Source of the DNA: Pomphorhynchus laevis | Taxonomy: Eukaryota; Acanthocephala; Palaeacanthocephala; Echinorhynchida; Pomphorhynchidae | DNA: 64,000 bases | NCBI GenBank assembly: GCA_012934845.2 | Contig: WNNJ02003077.1 | Coordinates: forward strand, 1-64,000 | Reading direction: 5' to 3' | In this document: positions 34,650-46,960 of the stretch, one piece after another | How the letters are laid out: each line of letters opens with the position of its first letter | Position numbering within the stretch: position 1 is the stretch's first letter | Notes under the pieces: model-generated | Told to the model about the DNA's origin: nothing | Seen by the model: only the letters and a program-made list of their open reading frames with translations | The model's database searches: none | Position numbers and translations under genes: made by a program

Positions 34650-35378
34650 GATATTCGGATGCTAGTTGGAGAAACCGAATTAGCTTCATACAGTATGATG
34701 GTAAGACTAACAGTGATGTGCATATCGGTTCACCTGGACAGAGAGGAATTCCTGGACCTGTTGGATTATCAGGAAAGCCGGGTTAGTTGTATTTGCCATT
34801 TAGGCGATCTAAATACTAATAATTTATACCTGATATATTGAAGGGAAACCGGGTCGTTCACCGAAGCCAACACCACAGATAGCATTTAATGCTAGACCAA
34901 CGAGACGACACAATACATTCTATAGCATGGATCCTTTGAAGTTCATTGATATTAGACTTAACGTTGGCAATGGCTATGATGTAAACACAGGACTATTCAC
35001 AGCTCCGGTAAGGGGTGTATACATGTTTATTCTCACCATCCGGATTTCTTTACCTTATCATGTAAGTTTCGGCTACAGTCGTACAAGCGAAATTTTTGTT
35101 GATTTCAATTAAAGATAAATGCATTCATTGGTCTAAATAATTCGCGAATGATGATAGACAATCGATTGTTCAATGGATTAAGTGCATCAGCACAGTGTTC
35201 TAACTTTCGCTTAATGGAATTAAACCAAAATGAAACAGTTGCAGCCTATATTATGTCACCAAAGACAAGGAAATTACAAATACTAGCAGATCAATACTCA
35301 CAGTTCAGCGGATATTTGATTTTCAAAACATACCATTCAAAGCCGATAAAGCCAAGTGATGCGTACTGCATGCTGTAG
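34650..35378 (+). CDS. C1q-domain protein with short collagen-like stretch, three 3' exons
   Basis: Exons 34650-34781, 34844-35061 and 35115-35378 (stop) are joined by introns of 62 and 53 bp with GT/AG borders and matching phases. Exon 1 ends in Gly-X-Y repeats (GSPGQRGIPGPVGLSGKPG). Exon 2 has the start of a C1q domain (IAFNAR ... YDVNTGLFTAPVRGVYMF). Exon 3 has the rest, including LMELNQNETVAAYI and the terminal YSQFSGYLIF strand, where the family has S-FSG-L. C1q/TNF-fold proteins form trimers and are mostly secreted lectin-like or signalling proteins. The 5' end, including any signal peptide, was not identified; the first exon begins in phase 1. The collagen stretch is short for the family. 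Confidence 0.82.
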
Positions 35379-35813
35379 GCATCCAAAATCTATATACTCG
35401 AAATCTAAAAGTTAAAATCTAAATTTTCCTATAGAAACACGATCGAAAATAGACATCAATACGATTGTTTTATCAGATTTTCGTAATGTGTCAAATTATT
35501 AATAAATTTATTTCACTTTGAAGTTATCTTAATCAGCACGAAAAAAACAATCAAAATATCGGCATGTGGATTGGAAAGACAAATCTAATTGTGATTGGAA
35601 ATTAAGTATATATTATTAAATTAAGGGCACGTTAAAATATGTCTAGTATATTAATAAATGTATAGACGTTTATTAATACATGTATAGTCATGGTAGATTT
35701 GGACAAGTAGATAAATAAAGTTGATCAATTGCCAGTGTCAATTATCAAAGTTAATTTTGTTAAGAGTTTATTTTAATAATTACCAGTTGAAAACTACTGG
35801 TGACGTTATATTA

Positions 35814-36100
35814 ATAAGAAATACTTTCAATACAACTTTTTTAATTAAACGCTTAGTGACTTCCTTTCAGAGGTTTACTGAGGATGAAGTACTATCGAAG
35901 TTGTGTAGCTACAGGGCCACACTAATGAGACCACCCTGTAATGATGAGTAGACTAAGGTCGAAACGCCCATTGGGGGCTAGGCGTCTGTGGTGGACACAT
36001 TCAAGGTTAAGCTTTCCGACGAAGGTTGTAAAAAAAGAATATAGGTTTATACTTTCCTGTTCGTGTTAATTAAAAAAGTTGTATTGAAAGTATTTCTTTA
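35814..36100 (+). ncRNA. Hammerhead-like motif inside a 36-bp inverted repeat
   Basis: TGATGAG at 35942, a GAC-TAAG-GTC stem II, GAAAC at 35961, stem III ACGCC/GGCGT (5 bp, 35964-35968 with 35981-35985) and GTC at 35984-35986. Stem I pairs CCACC (35931) with GGTGG (35990) and continues outward with AATGAG/ACATT-type pairs. The base before TGATGAG is A where active hammerheads have C, which would be expected to impair cleavage. Outer arms 35814-35848 and 36064-36100 are inverted repeats (AGAAATACTTTCAATACAAC and its complement). Confidence 0.6.
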
Positions 36101-36754
36101 TAATTACCAGTATTTATTATGTTAATAATAAATTTTTACATTATTTCTAATGCAAGGACACTTGATGTCTTTGACTCTTAATATATATAAAAGGGGCGCA
36201 TTAATCGTAAAAGACTAATAATAAATATTTAGTTTATAATTATTTATTATGTTAATAAAAAGCATAAATTTAGGATTAAATCTAACTAATTCTAATTAAT
36301 TCTAATTAAATAATTCTAATTAAATCTAACTAATTCTAATTAAATCTCATTAATTCGTTAAATGGGGGTATATTTTACCAACACATGACAGGGAACAAAA
36401 ATATTACCATGTTTGTAACAATACGGTGACCATCAGGTGAAGTACTGTAGGCAACACGTCAGACAATAATTAATTAATTTAACAATATTTTGTAACTTTG
36501 CAAATCACATTAATTACTTCAAACTATATATTTAACAACAGAAAAAGACTTGAATTTTTCATAATGTAAAAGCATAAACATTTTATTGTTTAAGTCACTT
36601 ATGATAACTTTTTGTGATAAGTAAGTGATTTATGAATAGAATGGTGTAAATATATCATTCACAATAGAACTTTACAATCAATTGATCAATTACAGGTTCA
36701 CAAAAAAATAAATGATAAAGATAAATGTTTTCAATAAATAAGGAAAGGTAATAA

Positions 36755-37470
36755 TCGACAAAAAGTATGCACTCGAAAGGATGGGAAAGGTATACGCTTG
36801 GAAAACCTGAAAAATATACATTTGAAAGCTGTATTAAAAATCTTCTTGAAGGACATGAGAAGTATACATGCTTGCTGGAAAAGTATACGTTTGAAAGATT
36901 GGAAAAGTATACAATTGCATGTCGATAAAAAGAAGGAAAAACAGATAAACATGTTTTAAATAAATAAAGAAAGGTTGTTATTGAGAATGAGTATTCGCTT
37001 GAAGGATGGGAGAAGTATACATTTGAAGGATATGAGAAGTATTCACTTGCACGATGTGGGAAATATAAGCTTGAAGGATATGATAAGTATACGCCTGAAG
37101 GATATGATAAGTTGAACGATGGGAGACGTGTGCTCTTGAAGGATTGAATAAGCATACGCTTGACGGGATTGGATAAGTGTACGCTTGAGGGATTGGATAA
37201 GTATACGCTTGAGGGATTGGATAGGTATACGCTTAAGGGATTGGATAAGTATACATATGAAAAATGTGGGAAGTATTCGCTTGAAAGTATACGTTTGAAT
37301 GATGTGAGAAGTATACGCTTAAAGGACGGGATAGGTATACACTTTTATAATGGAGTATATGCTTGAAAAATGAGATAAGTATATGCTTGATGGATGGGAA
37401 AAGTATGCATTTGAATGATTGTAGAAGTATACGATTGAAAGATGGGAGGAGTATACGCTTGAAGTATACT
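36755..37470. repeat. 24-bp minisatellite
   Basis: About 28 units of GGATAAGTATACGCTTGAGG plus four bases, regular at 37150-37270 and more diverged outside. The unit length is a multiple of three, so short frames of eight-residue repeats appear on both strands (GLDKYTLE on plus, SYPS-VYF on minus). No single frame spans the array, so I treat it as non-coding. Confidence 0.9.
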
Positions 37471-38184
37471 CTTGCAGACCCACACTAAACCAAATAAGCA
37501 ACAATAGATTAAAATAAATTAACTTTTTTAAAAGAAGTGATATAAATAATGTAAATAATTTAAGAATATTAAATTTCAATTTAAGAATTAAATAATGAAA
37601 TAAAATTTCATTAGCTCTAATTATAGAGCAATTAAACAAACTAGCAACTGTAATTATATCAACAATAGAATTTTTAACTTAGTTTTTGCTAAATCAGATA
37701 AATGTAGTAAATAAATTGTAATGGATAAGGATGAGTATTTATCATTGGGGAACACTTTCCATTAAAGAATGGAAAGTTTGTAAAATTGATTAATAATCCT
37801 ACACTTTAATGAGTTTAATAATTTTCTCAATAAATTATTTACTGACGATAAAGTTTATGATAATTATAAAAAGAATACATTGCTAAGAATTCTAATCCGG
37901 ATTTATTAGTTAATATTCATTAGGATACATATTATGAACATCCTATTGTTGCGTCATACTCTACTTTTTCTTATAAGATTTTAAAATATATTGCAAATGA
38001 TAAAAAGATAGTTTCTAATATTCATTTTTCTTTGATTAAAGATTGCCTCTCTAACCTAATTAGACATTCTAAAGACATTAAAATATTCATTTATTCAAAT
38101 ATTTACAAATATTCAAATATTTACAAATATTAATAAAAAATATACAAATCTTAATATACAAAAAATTGTTAAAGATATTTTTAA

Positions 38185-38187
38185 TTT

Positions 38188-38246
<59 letters not shown>
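38185..38246. repeat. (TA)n microsatellite
   Basis: About 28 TA units. Confidence 0.95.
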
Positions 38247-38247
<1 letters not shown>

Positions 38248-38379
38248 AATATTTTATTTTTAATATTTTTAGACGATAAATTTCCAGATTAAAATAGTAT
38301 GATTGTATATAATGTTAATTTCTCATAGGGATTCATTCGGAATCTAAACGTTAAAAATATATTAATATTAAAAGAGCCT

Positions 38380-39290
38380 TTTATAATAAGGTCGAAGGTG
38401 GTAAAAATTCAATAAGTCGAACACAAAAAGTTGAACTTAAGGTCAAACACAAACAGTAAAATAAGACAAGAATGTAGTCTTTATTCAACTATCTATAATT
38501 ATAACAGATAAATTACAATAAGTTTAAGTTAATTAGTTTATATAATATGACATTCTCTCTCACTTTCATTTTAGTTAGTATCACATTCATGTAAATACTT
38601 AAGCGTTTTAATTAGCCTACCATAACGACTTGCAGGTTTTCCTTAACTTGAGTACAGCTTGTGTCTCGACTTAAAGACTCCGCTGATCAATCTCGTCAAT
38701 TAATATATCTGTAGGTGCTTCACTCATTCCGCCTCCAAAATTTGTAGCAACCGAAACTTAACGATTTTCTGAGGCTTTATTAACTAGTTAAGATGATATC
38801 ACATTTAGAAATATTAATCTTACAAATATTCCATTGCTACTATTGATAGTCGTCTGAGAGCAAGAGCGTAATCATTGATTGTCGAAATGTAACTGTAGAC
38901 ATTAGGAGCAACGTGATTGATCAAGACATCCAGCTTATCGTTTTCCTCTATGTTGGGAACCCTTGACAGATACTTTTCAAAACGCCTTTTCCAATGTGTC
39001 CACGAGTTTTCCGATTCAGCTGTGTTGATTGGCGTTGTAAATATCTCTGGTTTAAAAAGTTTGTCCATGGCTGTCTGAGCTTCCAACAATAGTTAAATAA
39101 ACTGTAGTAAATGACAAGTCTATTATTCTTATTTAACTATCTAGAAATACAAGCAAGTAATATCAGTCACAAATATATAGTTATTACAAATATAGTTATT
39201 TCTTTATATGACAGTTAAGATGATATCACATTTACAAATATTAATCTTACAAATATTTCATTGCTACTATTGATATCGCCAGTAATATGT
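38380..39290 (-). mobile_element. LTR retrotransposon fossil (Ty3/Gypsy-like) with gag fragment
   Basis: The minus-strand frame at 39089-38820 reads like the start of a Gypsy-type gag (LFKPEIFTTPINTAESENSW, then WKRRFEKYL). Sequence at 38410-38520, with a GTTGAATAAAGACTACA stretch on the minus strand, resembles the end of an LTR. A direct repeat of about 65 bp (GATGATATCACATTTA-AAAT) occurs at 38787-38850 and 39212-39277. Most of the element, including pol, is missing. It is an old, broken copy. Confidence 0.6.
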
Positions 39291-40074
39291 TAGTAAATAA
39301 CAATCCTGTGGATTGGGCTTTTTATGAATAAGACTGAAGTTATCTATTAACGTTATGTAATAAATATGTAACTTTTTTATCTGAAATTTGAGACCAGATT
39401 GATGAACTAGTAATGGGTAATTCACATGAACCAATACCACCTAAGATATGATGAATTGGAAAACTAACTTTGTGAATGAATTTCGTTTTTAATTGATTGG
39501 TACCGTTATGTAGATGATGTGTTTATTGTCTGAGGAAGTAATATTAATGAACAATTTACTTGTTATTAATGAACAATATTAATGAACAAATTTTTGAGAG
39601 AACTAAACATCCTTTTATTAAAAAGTATTGGTATTAAAACTAATACTTGTACTAAATATTAATATAAATATAAATAACTAAATATAAATTATATAAAATC
39701 TTATAACAATTAGTTTTAATTATTTGTTATTTAATTATTAAATTTTGATTTTGCATTATTCTTATAAAATATAAAATATTTAAAGAGGTCATTAATTGTT
39801 CGTCTTTCTGACGGCCACGCAATACTAACGACAACTCAATGTTTGTATATTGAACTGAAATGACTGCTAGCCCCTTAATAATTGACAAAATATTTAAAAA
39901 TTTCATTAATTGACAAAATTAATGAAATTATTTAATTGACAAAATACACTTAAAATATCGGGTACTGTATTATCTACTGAAACTGCTTTTTATTGAAATA
40001 AACGAAAAATGCTTGGTATAAAAATATCAGAAGAAATATATTATTAATATGTATTTAACCTCACTGTTATATTA

Positions 40075-40345
40075 GGTCGAGGAATAGACTCCGAAACCTG
40101 ATAGCATAACAGCTCCTCCTGATGACCTCTAATCCTTATTATGATACAACCTGTTATTTAATAGTCAATTCATAAAAATGACTTTAATTTTAAATTTCAG
40201 TTTAAAATTTTAATTAGTATAAATTATATAAAATCTTATAACAATTACTTATAATTATTTATTATTTAATTATTAAATTTTGATTTTGCATTATTCTTAT
40301 AAAATATAAAATATTTAAAGAGGTCATTAATTAGAGGTAATCCTC
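40075..40345 (+). repeat. Solo Naiad-type non-coding end
   Basis: GGTCGAGGAATAGACTCCG, AAACCTGATAGCATAACAG, CTCCTCCTGATGACCTCTAA, TTATTTAATAGTCAATTCAT, then the A+T-rich tail, in the same order as 28690-28960. A second partial tail lies at 39680-39790, and the CCTCCTGATGACCTCTAATC block repeats at 40340. Confidence 0.75.
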
Positions 40346-40569
40346 CTGATGACCTCTAATCCTTATTCTAATTAATGTCAGAAGAATGTCATCGTATGTT
40401 ATTCTAACAACTGTAATGAATAAGATTAATTGTAATTGTATAAATTCTTATTTATTAATTCAAAAATATGTCAAAGCTAAAAGGCTAGCCAGGCAGTGTC
40501 AAAAAAATTAAAAAGAAAACAAAAAAGGAAAAAGCAAATAGTCATTTAACGGATCGTAGCTAAATAGGA

Positions 40570-43500
40570 TAGTTCATTAGAGCTGTCGAATGGCGGCATT
40601 GCTCACATATTGGCGGCATTGCTCGGGCAGTGAATTCCACATGTTAATTCCCATCCTCGACAGTCTAAATATTTTCGATAATCTGCCAAATCGAAATTTA
40701 TACAACACTACAATATCCTCGCAATCTATCTACCCGACTAGTGGTTACACCGGTGAGATAACTTATTGCACCATTCGACGTATGCCATAGACAAAGCATT
40801 TCCAAAGCTATAAACCTCTCACGTATCGACAACATTCCAAAACGGCTAAGAAGTACATGATAATCACGACCACCTAAGACAACACAGAGCCTTGAACCCC
40901 GGCTAAGAATAGACTTCAGGTCTAATAGTTCTCGCTTGGTGACAGGAAAACAAGCCTGAATGCAGTATTCTAAGTGTGGCTCGACGACGGAGGTGAATAA
41001 TCTTTTTAACATTTGACAGCTTAACCTTAGGAATGCGCTTTTTATACAATATAATGCCCGAATAGCTTTACTAGAGTGAAGTCGGTTTTCAACTTTGTTG
41101 TCAAGGATTGATGGAAAATAATACTAAATCTTTATGTTGAGACACCTTCTTTAAGACAATGTCTCCAATATAGTACATAAGAGTTTTTGATGGGTGACCT
41201 AATTGTATAAGGACACATTTTTCAGCATTTAATCGTAATCCAGTAGAATCGCACCAATTGGACAGAGAGTTCAGATCATTTTGTAAAGATATTCGATCAG
41301 CAGAATTTCTAATAATCGACCAAATATTTAGATCGTCTGCAAAAGCTAGATGATAGTATCATAAGCGGAGTAGCAAATCATTCATAAATATAATATAGAG
41401 CAGTGGGTCAAGAACTGATCCTTGCGGCACTCCAGAATTAACATTCACCGAGTCAAAAATCACACCTGTACAAACTCTGAAAGATCTATTATATAGAAAT
41501 TGCCTGATCCACTCACAAATATATAAATGAAGCCATAGTGATACAGTAAGGTATGCCGTCATGTGACACCGTATCAAACGCTTTCGAAAAGTCAAGGAAG
41601 ACTATGAACCTGAACGCCAGCACTACAAGCATCTTTCCATTTTTTACGTACAGTTAGTAGACTGCAGTATGAACGTCCAATCCTGATACCATGTTGATAA
41701 TCAACTAATTTATGAATACAGTTCAGATGATATCTGATTATACTAGCAATGAGTCTTTCTAAGAGTTGCAGAATACACTGGTTAAACTGATAGACCGAAA
41801 TCCCGCACAAAAGCTTACAGGATGAGTTTCGGGAATGGGTACCACAATTACACATTTTCAACTGTCATGAATCCAAGATGTGCCCAAGGTATATCTGAAA
41901 AACAGAGTTAAATTATTACACATGTTAGCTAGGATTTTGACGAGGAAGAGGGCAATATTATCAGGTCCCGGAGATGCAAACGTATCGAGCTTCATAACCT
42001 CATTCAACACTTCATCAACTCTGAGTGGACGAGCACAACTTCGATGTGCAATCGGAACATACTTTCAACTAAAGTCAAGTTTTTTGTTAGTAATCGAAGC
42101 TTGCACTGAGAAGCTATCGGCTAAATGTTAGGCGATAAGAGACGGTTCGGTTGAAGTCTTAGCTGGCGTTTGAATTCAGCTAATTGTGGTGACAAGAGTT
42201 CTGTTATTTCTTACATATGATTAAAGCCTCCTAAGGTTTAAATATGCATCCCTGGCGATCCCCTCTTCGTACAAATAGCGTTTTTGAAATTCTAGCCTAT
42301 TGCATAAGTTCCGAGAGTCTATGCAGGCATTTTTGGAAGCAGGATGACGCCTACACTTTCGCCATTATTTGTTGCCGGACCTGATAGCATCAAAAAGCTC
42401 TCTGACGAATTAATGAGGATATACATGCTCGGATTTGCAGGCACATAGTGGAGCAAAGATGTCTAAAACACACACCAATTCTTCAAGAAGATCAAAAACT
42501 ACTGGAACATTCTAACCGAAGTGAACATGAAGACTATACTAGATGCTCTCTGGGAAGTTTGCAACTAGTTGTCTAGCATCAACACCTACCTAGCAACGTT
42601 TTTTAAAATTGAAGTTTTGAGAGGCCCTGTTAAATACCGACAGTCGCATAATGAGTACGCAGTGATCGCTATTGTCGATTGGTGTCATAACGAACACCTG
42701 AAACGTCTCCTGAACACTTAGTAAAGACCAAATCATGTATAGAAGCCGCCCATGTCACACAAGTAGGTTTTTTAATATGTTGAACGTAGCATTTCGAGTA
42801 ACAGACAGTCACTCAATAATTCTCAATTCCGTGATATGATCGTGAAAAGCTACTTTCCCAGTCTATGTGGGGGATGCTAAAGTCACCTAAAAGCAGAATC
42901 AGGTGATATGAAGATAAAATCAGCAAATGTAGTTTAATAGAGTCAAATCTTAATTCATGGGACGAAGAGCGATAAAGGATACAGAATCGAGATCGCTGAC
43001 CATTTCCCAGTGTAAAAACAACATCTTCAGATGACGATCCGATCTCGTCGCGAAAAGCAGAAATGGTTGATACCAGGAGATTATTTCGCACATATGCGGC
43101 TACCCCGCTACCACGTTTACCACACGAGCGATCTGATCGTATTAGAAAATAGTTAGGAATTGCAACATAATCATCCGAATTATTAGCATGTAGTTATGCT
43201 TCGGTCATACAAAATACATCAAAACGTTTCGATGCTACTAGGAATATAAGTTCTGAGAATTGAGCCAGAAGACTGCGAACATTTGAATAACCGACTAAAA
43301 TGTTTGTATAATGGCCAGCTGTGACACGCTCGGTAACGCTTGTGAAGTCAACTAGTTCACTTGCTCAGGAACCAACACTATTATAGAAGTCTGACTCAAC
43401 AGAAGTAAGGGATTACACTGGACGACCAATGGATACTTGACCACCCGAAAATTCGGGACACATAGGTTGCTTTCTCCACTTTTCAGCCTTCAGTGCAACT

Positions 43501-44310
43501 CATCGAAAGCCTCGTGTATTTTGAGTCTAGAACCACTTTTAAAAGCCTCGGCTAAACTGACAATTTCTTGCCTAGTCGAAAAACTCTCAGAACTTTTAGA
43601 CCCTTCGCGACATCCACATCGCTCTGGAAAAAAATTTGAAAACACATCGCGAATTTTCTTAATATCGTCATCCAATCTACTTTTCGTATTGTTGCTGAGT
43701 GATTCTTTGACGCCGATCGCGATAACATTTAACTCTCTTTGGGATTAAATTGTCTATAGTTCGCAATCGTTACTAATGAAGATTGAGACTTAGAGGTAAC
43801 TGATGGCCGTCGATGATTTAGAGAATTCACTGTACGTTGTCGATTATGTGTAAGGCTAATTTTCTGTCGTCGATTATTAACAGGCCTAACGACTGACTTC
43901 CCTTCGTAAGATCCTTAACGTTCTCATTCAGCCGGGCTACTATAGAAGAAACACGAACACTGCAGATGAGGGCAATAGCTGCGGGTAAGCACAATGATGC
44001 CTACAACAATTACTTCTCAAAGGAGATGACTGTAAACAATCACTGCCCGATGAATTGTTGACATGAGATGATAAATCAACATTTGCATGTTTAGTGCGGA
44101 ACATTTGTCATCTACAGCAAGACAAACACCGCTCAATTCCAAAATATGTGTTTGAGCAGTAGAATCCAAAATAGGAGGATCTTTTATGGAGTTCTCCATC
44201 ACATTAGTCTCATGTGATACGTCCTCAACGAAGGATTGAGTTGAATTGCTATTAAAATATTTGATTGAACGATCGTCCAGATCTAACTCTTTCTTCGACT
44301 GATGCAAAAT
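40570..44310 (-). mobile_element. CR1-like LINE, decayed but nearly full length
   Basis: On the minus strand the parts occur in LINE order. About 44310-43490 is a poorly conserved ORF1/leader region (IKKIRDVFSNFFPERCG). 43091-42813 is the endonuclease with LILLLGDFSIPHIDWESSF. 41861-41592 is the RT start (VYQFNQCILQLLERLIAS, then LVDYQHGIRIGRSYCS). 41595-41359 is the RT core with SGVPQGSVLDPLLYIIFMND. 41012-40698 is the RT tail (VVEPHLEYCIQACFPVTKRE). The VPQGSVL-PLL-I-F-NDL wording is that of CR1/L2-type elements. Many frame breaks; inactive. Confidence 0.8.
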
Positions 44311-44335
44311 AAAATAATGCTTGAACGCAAGAGTA

Positions 44336-44400
44336 TCAGTATAAGTTCATATCTCAGATGATTTTGGAGTAGCCGAAACATCGTCAAATCTTGACGATGA
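44336..44400 (+). ncRNA. Hammerhead-like remnant
   Basis: CAGATGATTTTGGAGTAGCC, then GAAACATCGTC, then a short hairpin (CATCGTCAAATCTTGACGATG). It keeps the GAAAC box and a GTC triplet next to the 5' end of the CR1-like LINE. Confidence 0.3.
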
Positions 44401-44516
44401 AATGATTGACTATCTAAACGCTCCTAAACTCTTTGACTTTGTTACTTAGAACACGTACTTGTCATCGCCACACAAGAATTTTCTATTTAGTAATTGACGA
44501 CCTATATATTCGAATA

Positions 44517-44697
44517 CATCGTATATTATTTATTAGTCAATTGATAAAAATTAATTCTTATTTTAAATTTCAATAATAAATTTTATCGTTATATAAATAT
44601 AAATTGTGTAACATCTTATAATTATGTATTATTTATAATTATTTATCGTTATTTTTTATTTATATATAGTATAAAATATGTAGACTCGGTTATCTGA
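44517..44697 (+). repeat. Solo Naiad-type non-coding tail
   Basis: TTATTTATTAGTCAATTGAT, then the A+T-rich tail, then TGTAGACTCGGTTATCTGA, as at the distal end of copy 1's tail. Confidence 0.65.
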
Positions 44698-44879
44698 TAT
44701 TATTATTTACCAGCCCATAGCAGTTTAAGAGAGTAGAACATTTACCAGATTGCAATTTGAAATATTTGATAATGATCCATCATTGATAAAGAATTATTGG
44801 AGCTAAATCAAAGAAAGGAGGAAAATTTTATTTGATATTTCGCTAACCTCTGTTAGCGAAATGATGTATTTCCTCTGAT

Positions 44880-46960
44880 AAATCTATCTAGTATCTTATT
44901 TTAATATAAAGTATATTATTTATTATCCATCCATAAAAATTTGCCACCTAAGAGTTTAAATTTATTCTTTATATTATTGTGTTGATTTATATATTTTAAT
45001 ATTTTCTGCTTGATGTTATTTTTATAGTAACCTAGTTTAAAATATGTATCTATTAAATTATTTAAATGATTTTGAAGAAAGCCAATATCATTACATATTG
45101 TTGCAATTCTTAAAATTTCATTATTTAATGTATTATATTTTATATTATATGGTATGCATGAATGATCATGCAAAAATGTTTCTTGTAAATTTTAATATGC
45201 CATCTTTACGATATAAATTAAATGTAGTTTTAAGTGATGTTAATTTAATGTTCATATCTAGAAATATACCATTATCGTGAATATTGGTTTTATTAAGAAT
45301 AAGGCTACCTGAATAAATTTGTTCGCCTTTTGAATAAAAATTATTAGTTAAATATACATTTATCATCAATGCATCAAACATATTTCATATCTTTATATAA
45401 TTTAGATTTATTTTTTACACAGTTATGAACAAATTCATTTTGTATATACTTAAAAAAAGTCAGCTATAAATGGGATACTATTAACTCCCTTTGGAACACC
45501 TTTTATTTGTCTAAATATGCCTCTACTTTTAAATAATTCTGATTTATCAAAATATTTAAGGCTTCTATTAATTCAATGTTTAATTTTTGTTAGATAGGCG
45601 TTATAATTATTATAACATATATATGTATATCTTTTTCCGAATATAAGATTAATTAATTTTACTAACGCTTCTTTAATATCTACTAAACCTAGATTTGTAT
45701 AAAGAGTACTAAAATCGTATGTATTTATATTTTGAAAATTTATTCCTTTTGTCTGTTCTAAAAATTCTTTTGTAGAATTAATACTGAAATAGTGTTTTAT
45801 ACCAGTATTAATTTCGATTACCTTGCAATATTTTTTAAAATGTGCTTTAATTACTTTAAGTATTTTATTCATATAGACAGAAAGTGGTTTTAATGTACAT
45901 TTAAACGCACTACATATGAACCTAGGTTTTATTGGATTTTTATGTAATTTTGGATTCCAATATAATATAGGTATAGTTTTATTATCTAATTCAACCTTTA
46001 TACCCTTTTTATCCATTATATAACAGTGACTTGTAATAATTGTTTCTAAACTCAACTCACTACGTTCATATGCTGGATTTACATTTAAATCATTAGAATT
46101 AACCTCTTTCACTAGTATATCATAATAAAGCTTTTTGCATATGAAGACAAAGTTATTACTAGCTTTATCAATAGTTGTTATTATATAGTTATCCTTTAAT
46201 TTAGTAAGTTCTTTATACATATCTTTATTAATTTTATCTTTCCTTTTATAATTGTTTGTTATTTTCATTTTATTTTTAATTTTATCAAATATATAATCTT
46301 TCCAAATTTTTATCTTAGATATATTCGAGCTTTCACTATTAATCAGCTTACTAAAGTAATCATTTAAGTTATTATATAACGAATTGTAAATTTTATTTTT
46401 GTCGTTGTTGTTATTTAATCTATATTTATACCCTTTTGATAGCAGCTTTCTTAATTCACAATTTTCAATTAATTCTAGATTATGGGTACATATATGTTCA
46501 TTTATTTTATCAAAACTAAGACTTTTACAATTGCATTCTGTTTCCATTATGTTTCTAATATTATCGTTACATATTGATTTTAATTCTTTATTATAATTAC
46601 AAATTTTTCGTCCTAATGGTGGTAGGAGTTTATACCTTATTTTAGGAATATATTTACTTAAATCTGACCCTATTATTTCTTTACTTTTAGAATTATTTAA
46701 AAGTCCGGCTATATTTATGTTATCTATACATTTATTAATGAAGTTTATGGTTAATGTATATTTTCTATTGTTATTATTAACATTTATTGTACGATTATAG
46801 TATTTTGTATTACAATAACTGTCTATTATACAACTTAGACTATCATAGCCGTTAATTAATTTTTGATTTATTGAACATATGATATCTTTAGAAAAACTTT
46901 TTATATTTACATAAAGATCTTTTAGCTTATTATCACTAATGTAAGTGATATATCCATCAT
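44880..46960 (-). mobile_element. Naiad-type Penelope-like element, copy 2
   Basis: Minus-strand coding starts at the edge of the right duplication arm (46960) and is open for about 460 codons to 45573. It includes the region before the fingers (LPPLGRKICNYNKELKSI, absent from copy 1), DKASNNFVFICK, LYWNPKLHKNP and FDFS-LYTNL. The rest (45381-44916) is decayed, and the FRYIDD box has lost its aspartates. The final segment matches copy 1 to the LGGKFLWMDNK stop. The nuclease domain is missing because the copy stops at the arm boundary. It has the longest uninterrupted stretch of RT coding in this family here. Confidence 0.85.

Larger units (their letters stand above)
37740..39660 (+). mobile_element. 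Third Penelope-like element, split remnant
   Basis: The plus strand at 39396-39445 reads QIDELVMGNSHEPIPP (the MG-S-SP box) and at 39494-39530 reads WYRYVDDVFIV (the catalytic box). Upstream, at about 37890-38100, coding-like sequence (YSTFSYKILKYIANDKK) may be its N-terminal part. The two parts are separated by a TA microsatellite and an LTR-element fossil, which suggests a later insertion. It differs from both other Penelope types in the window and is heavily decayed. Confidence 0.5.

Noticed and set aside
36655-37366. Eight-residue repeat proteins on both strands
   Set aside because: They follow from the 24-bp minisatellite; no frame covers the array and no start or splice context is convincing.
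44830-44870. Perfect hairpin TTTCGCTAAC/GTTAGCGAAA as a terminator or regulatory site
   Set aside because: Shares words with the foldback element at 14 kb; nothing links it to a gene.
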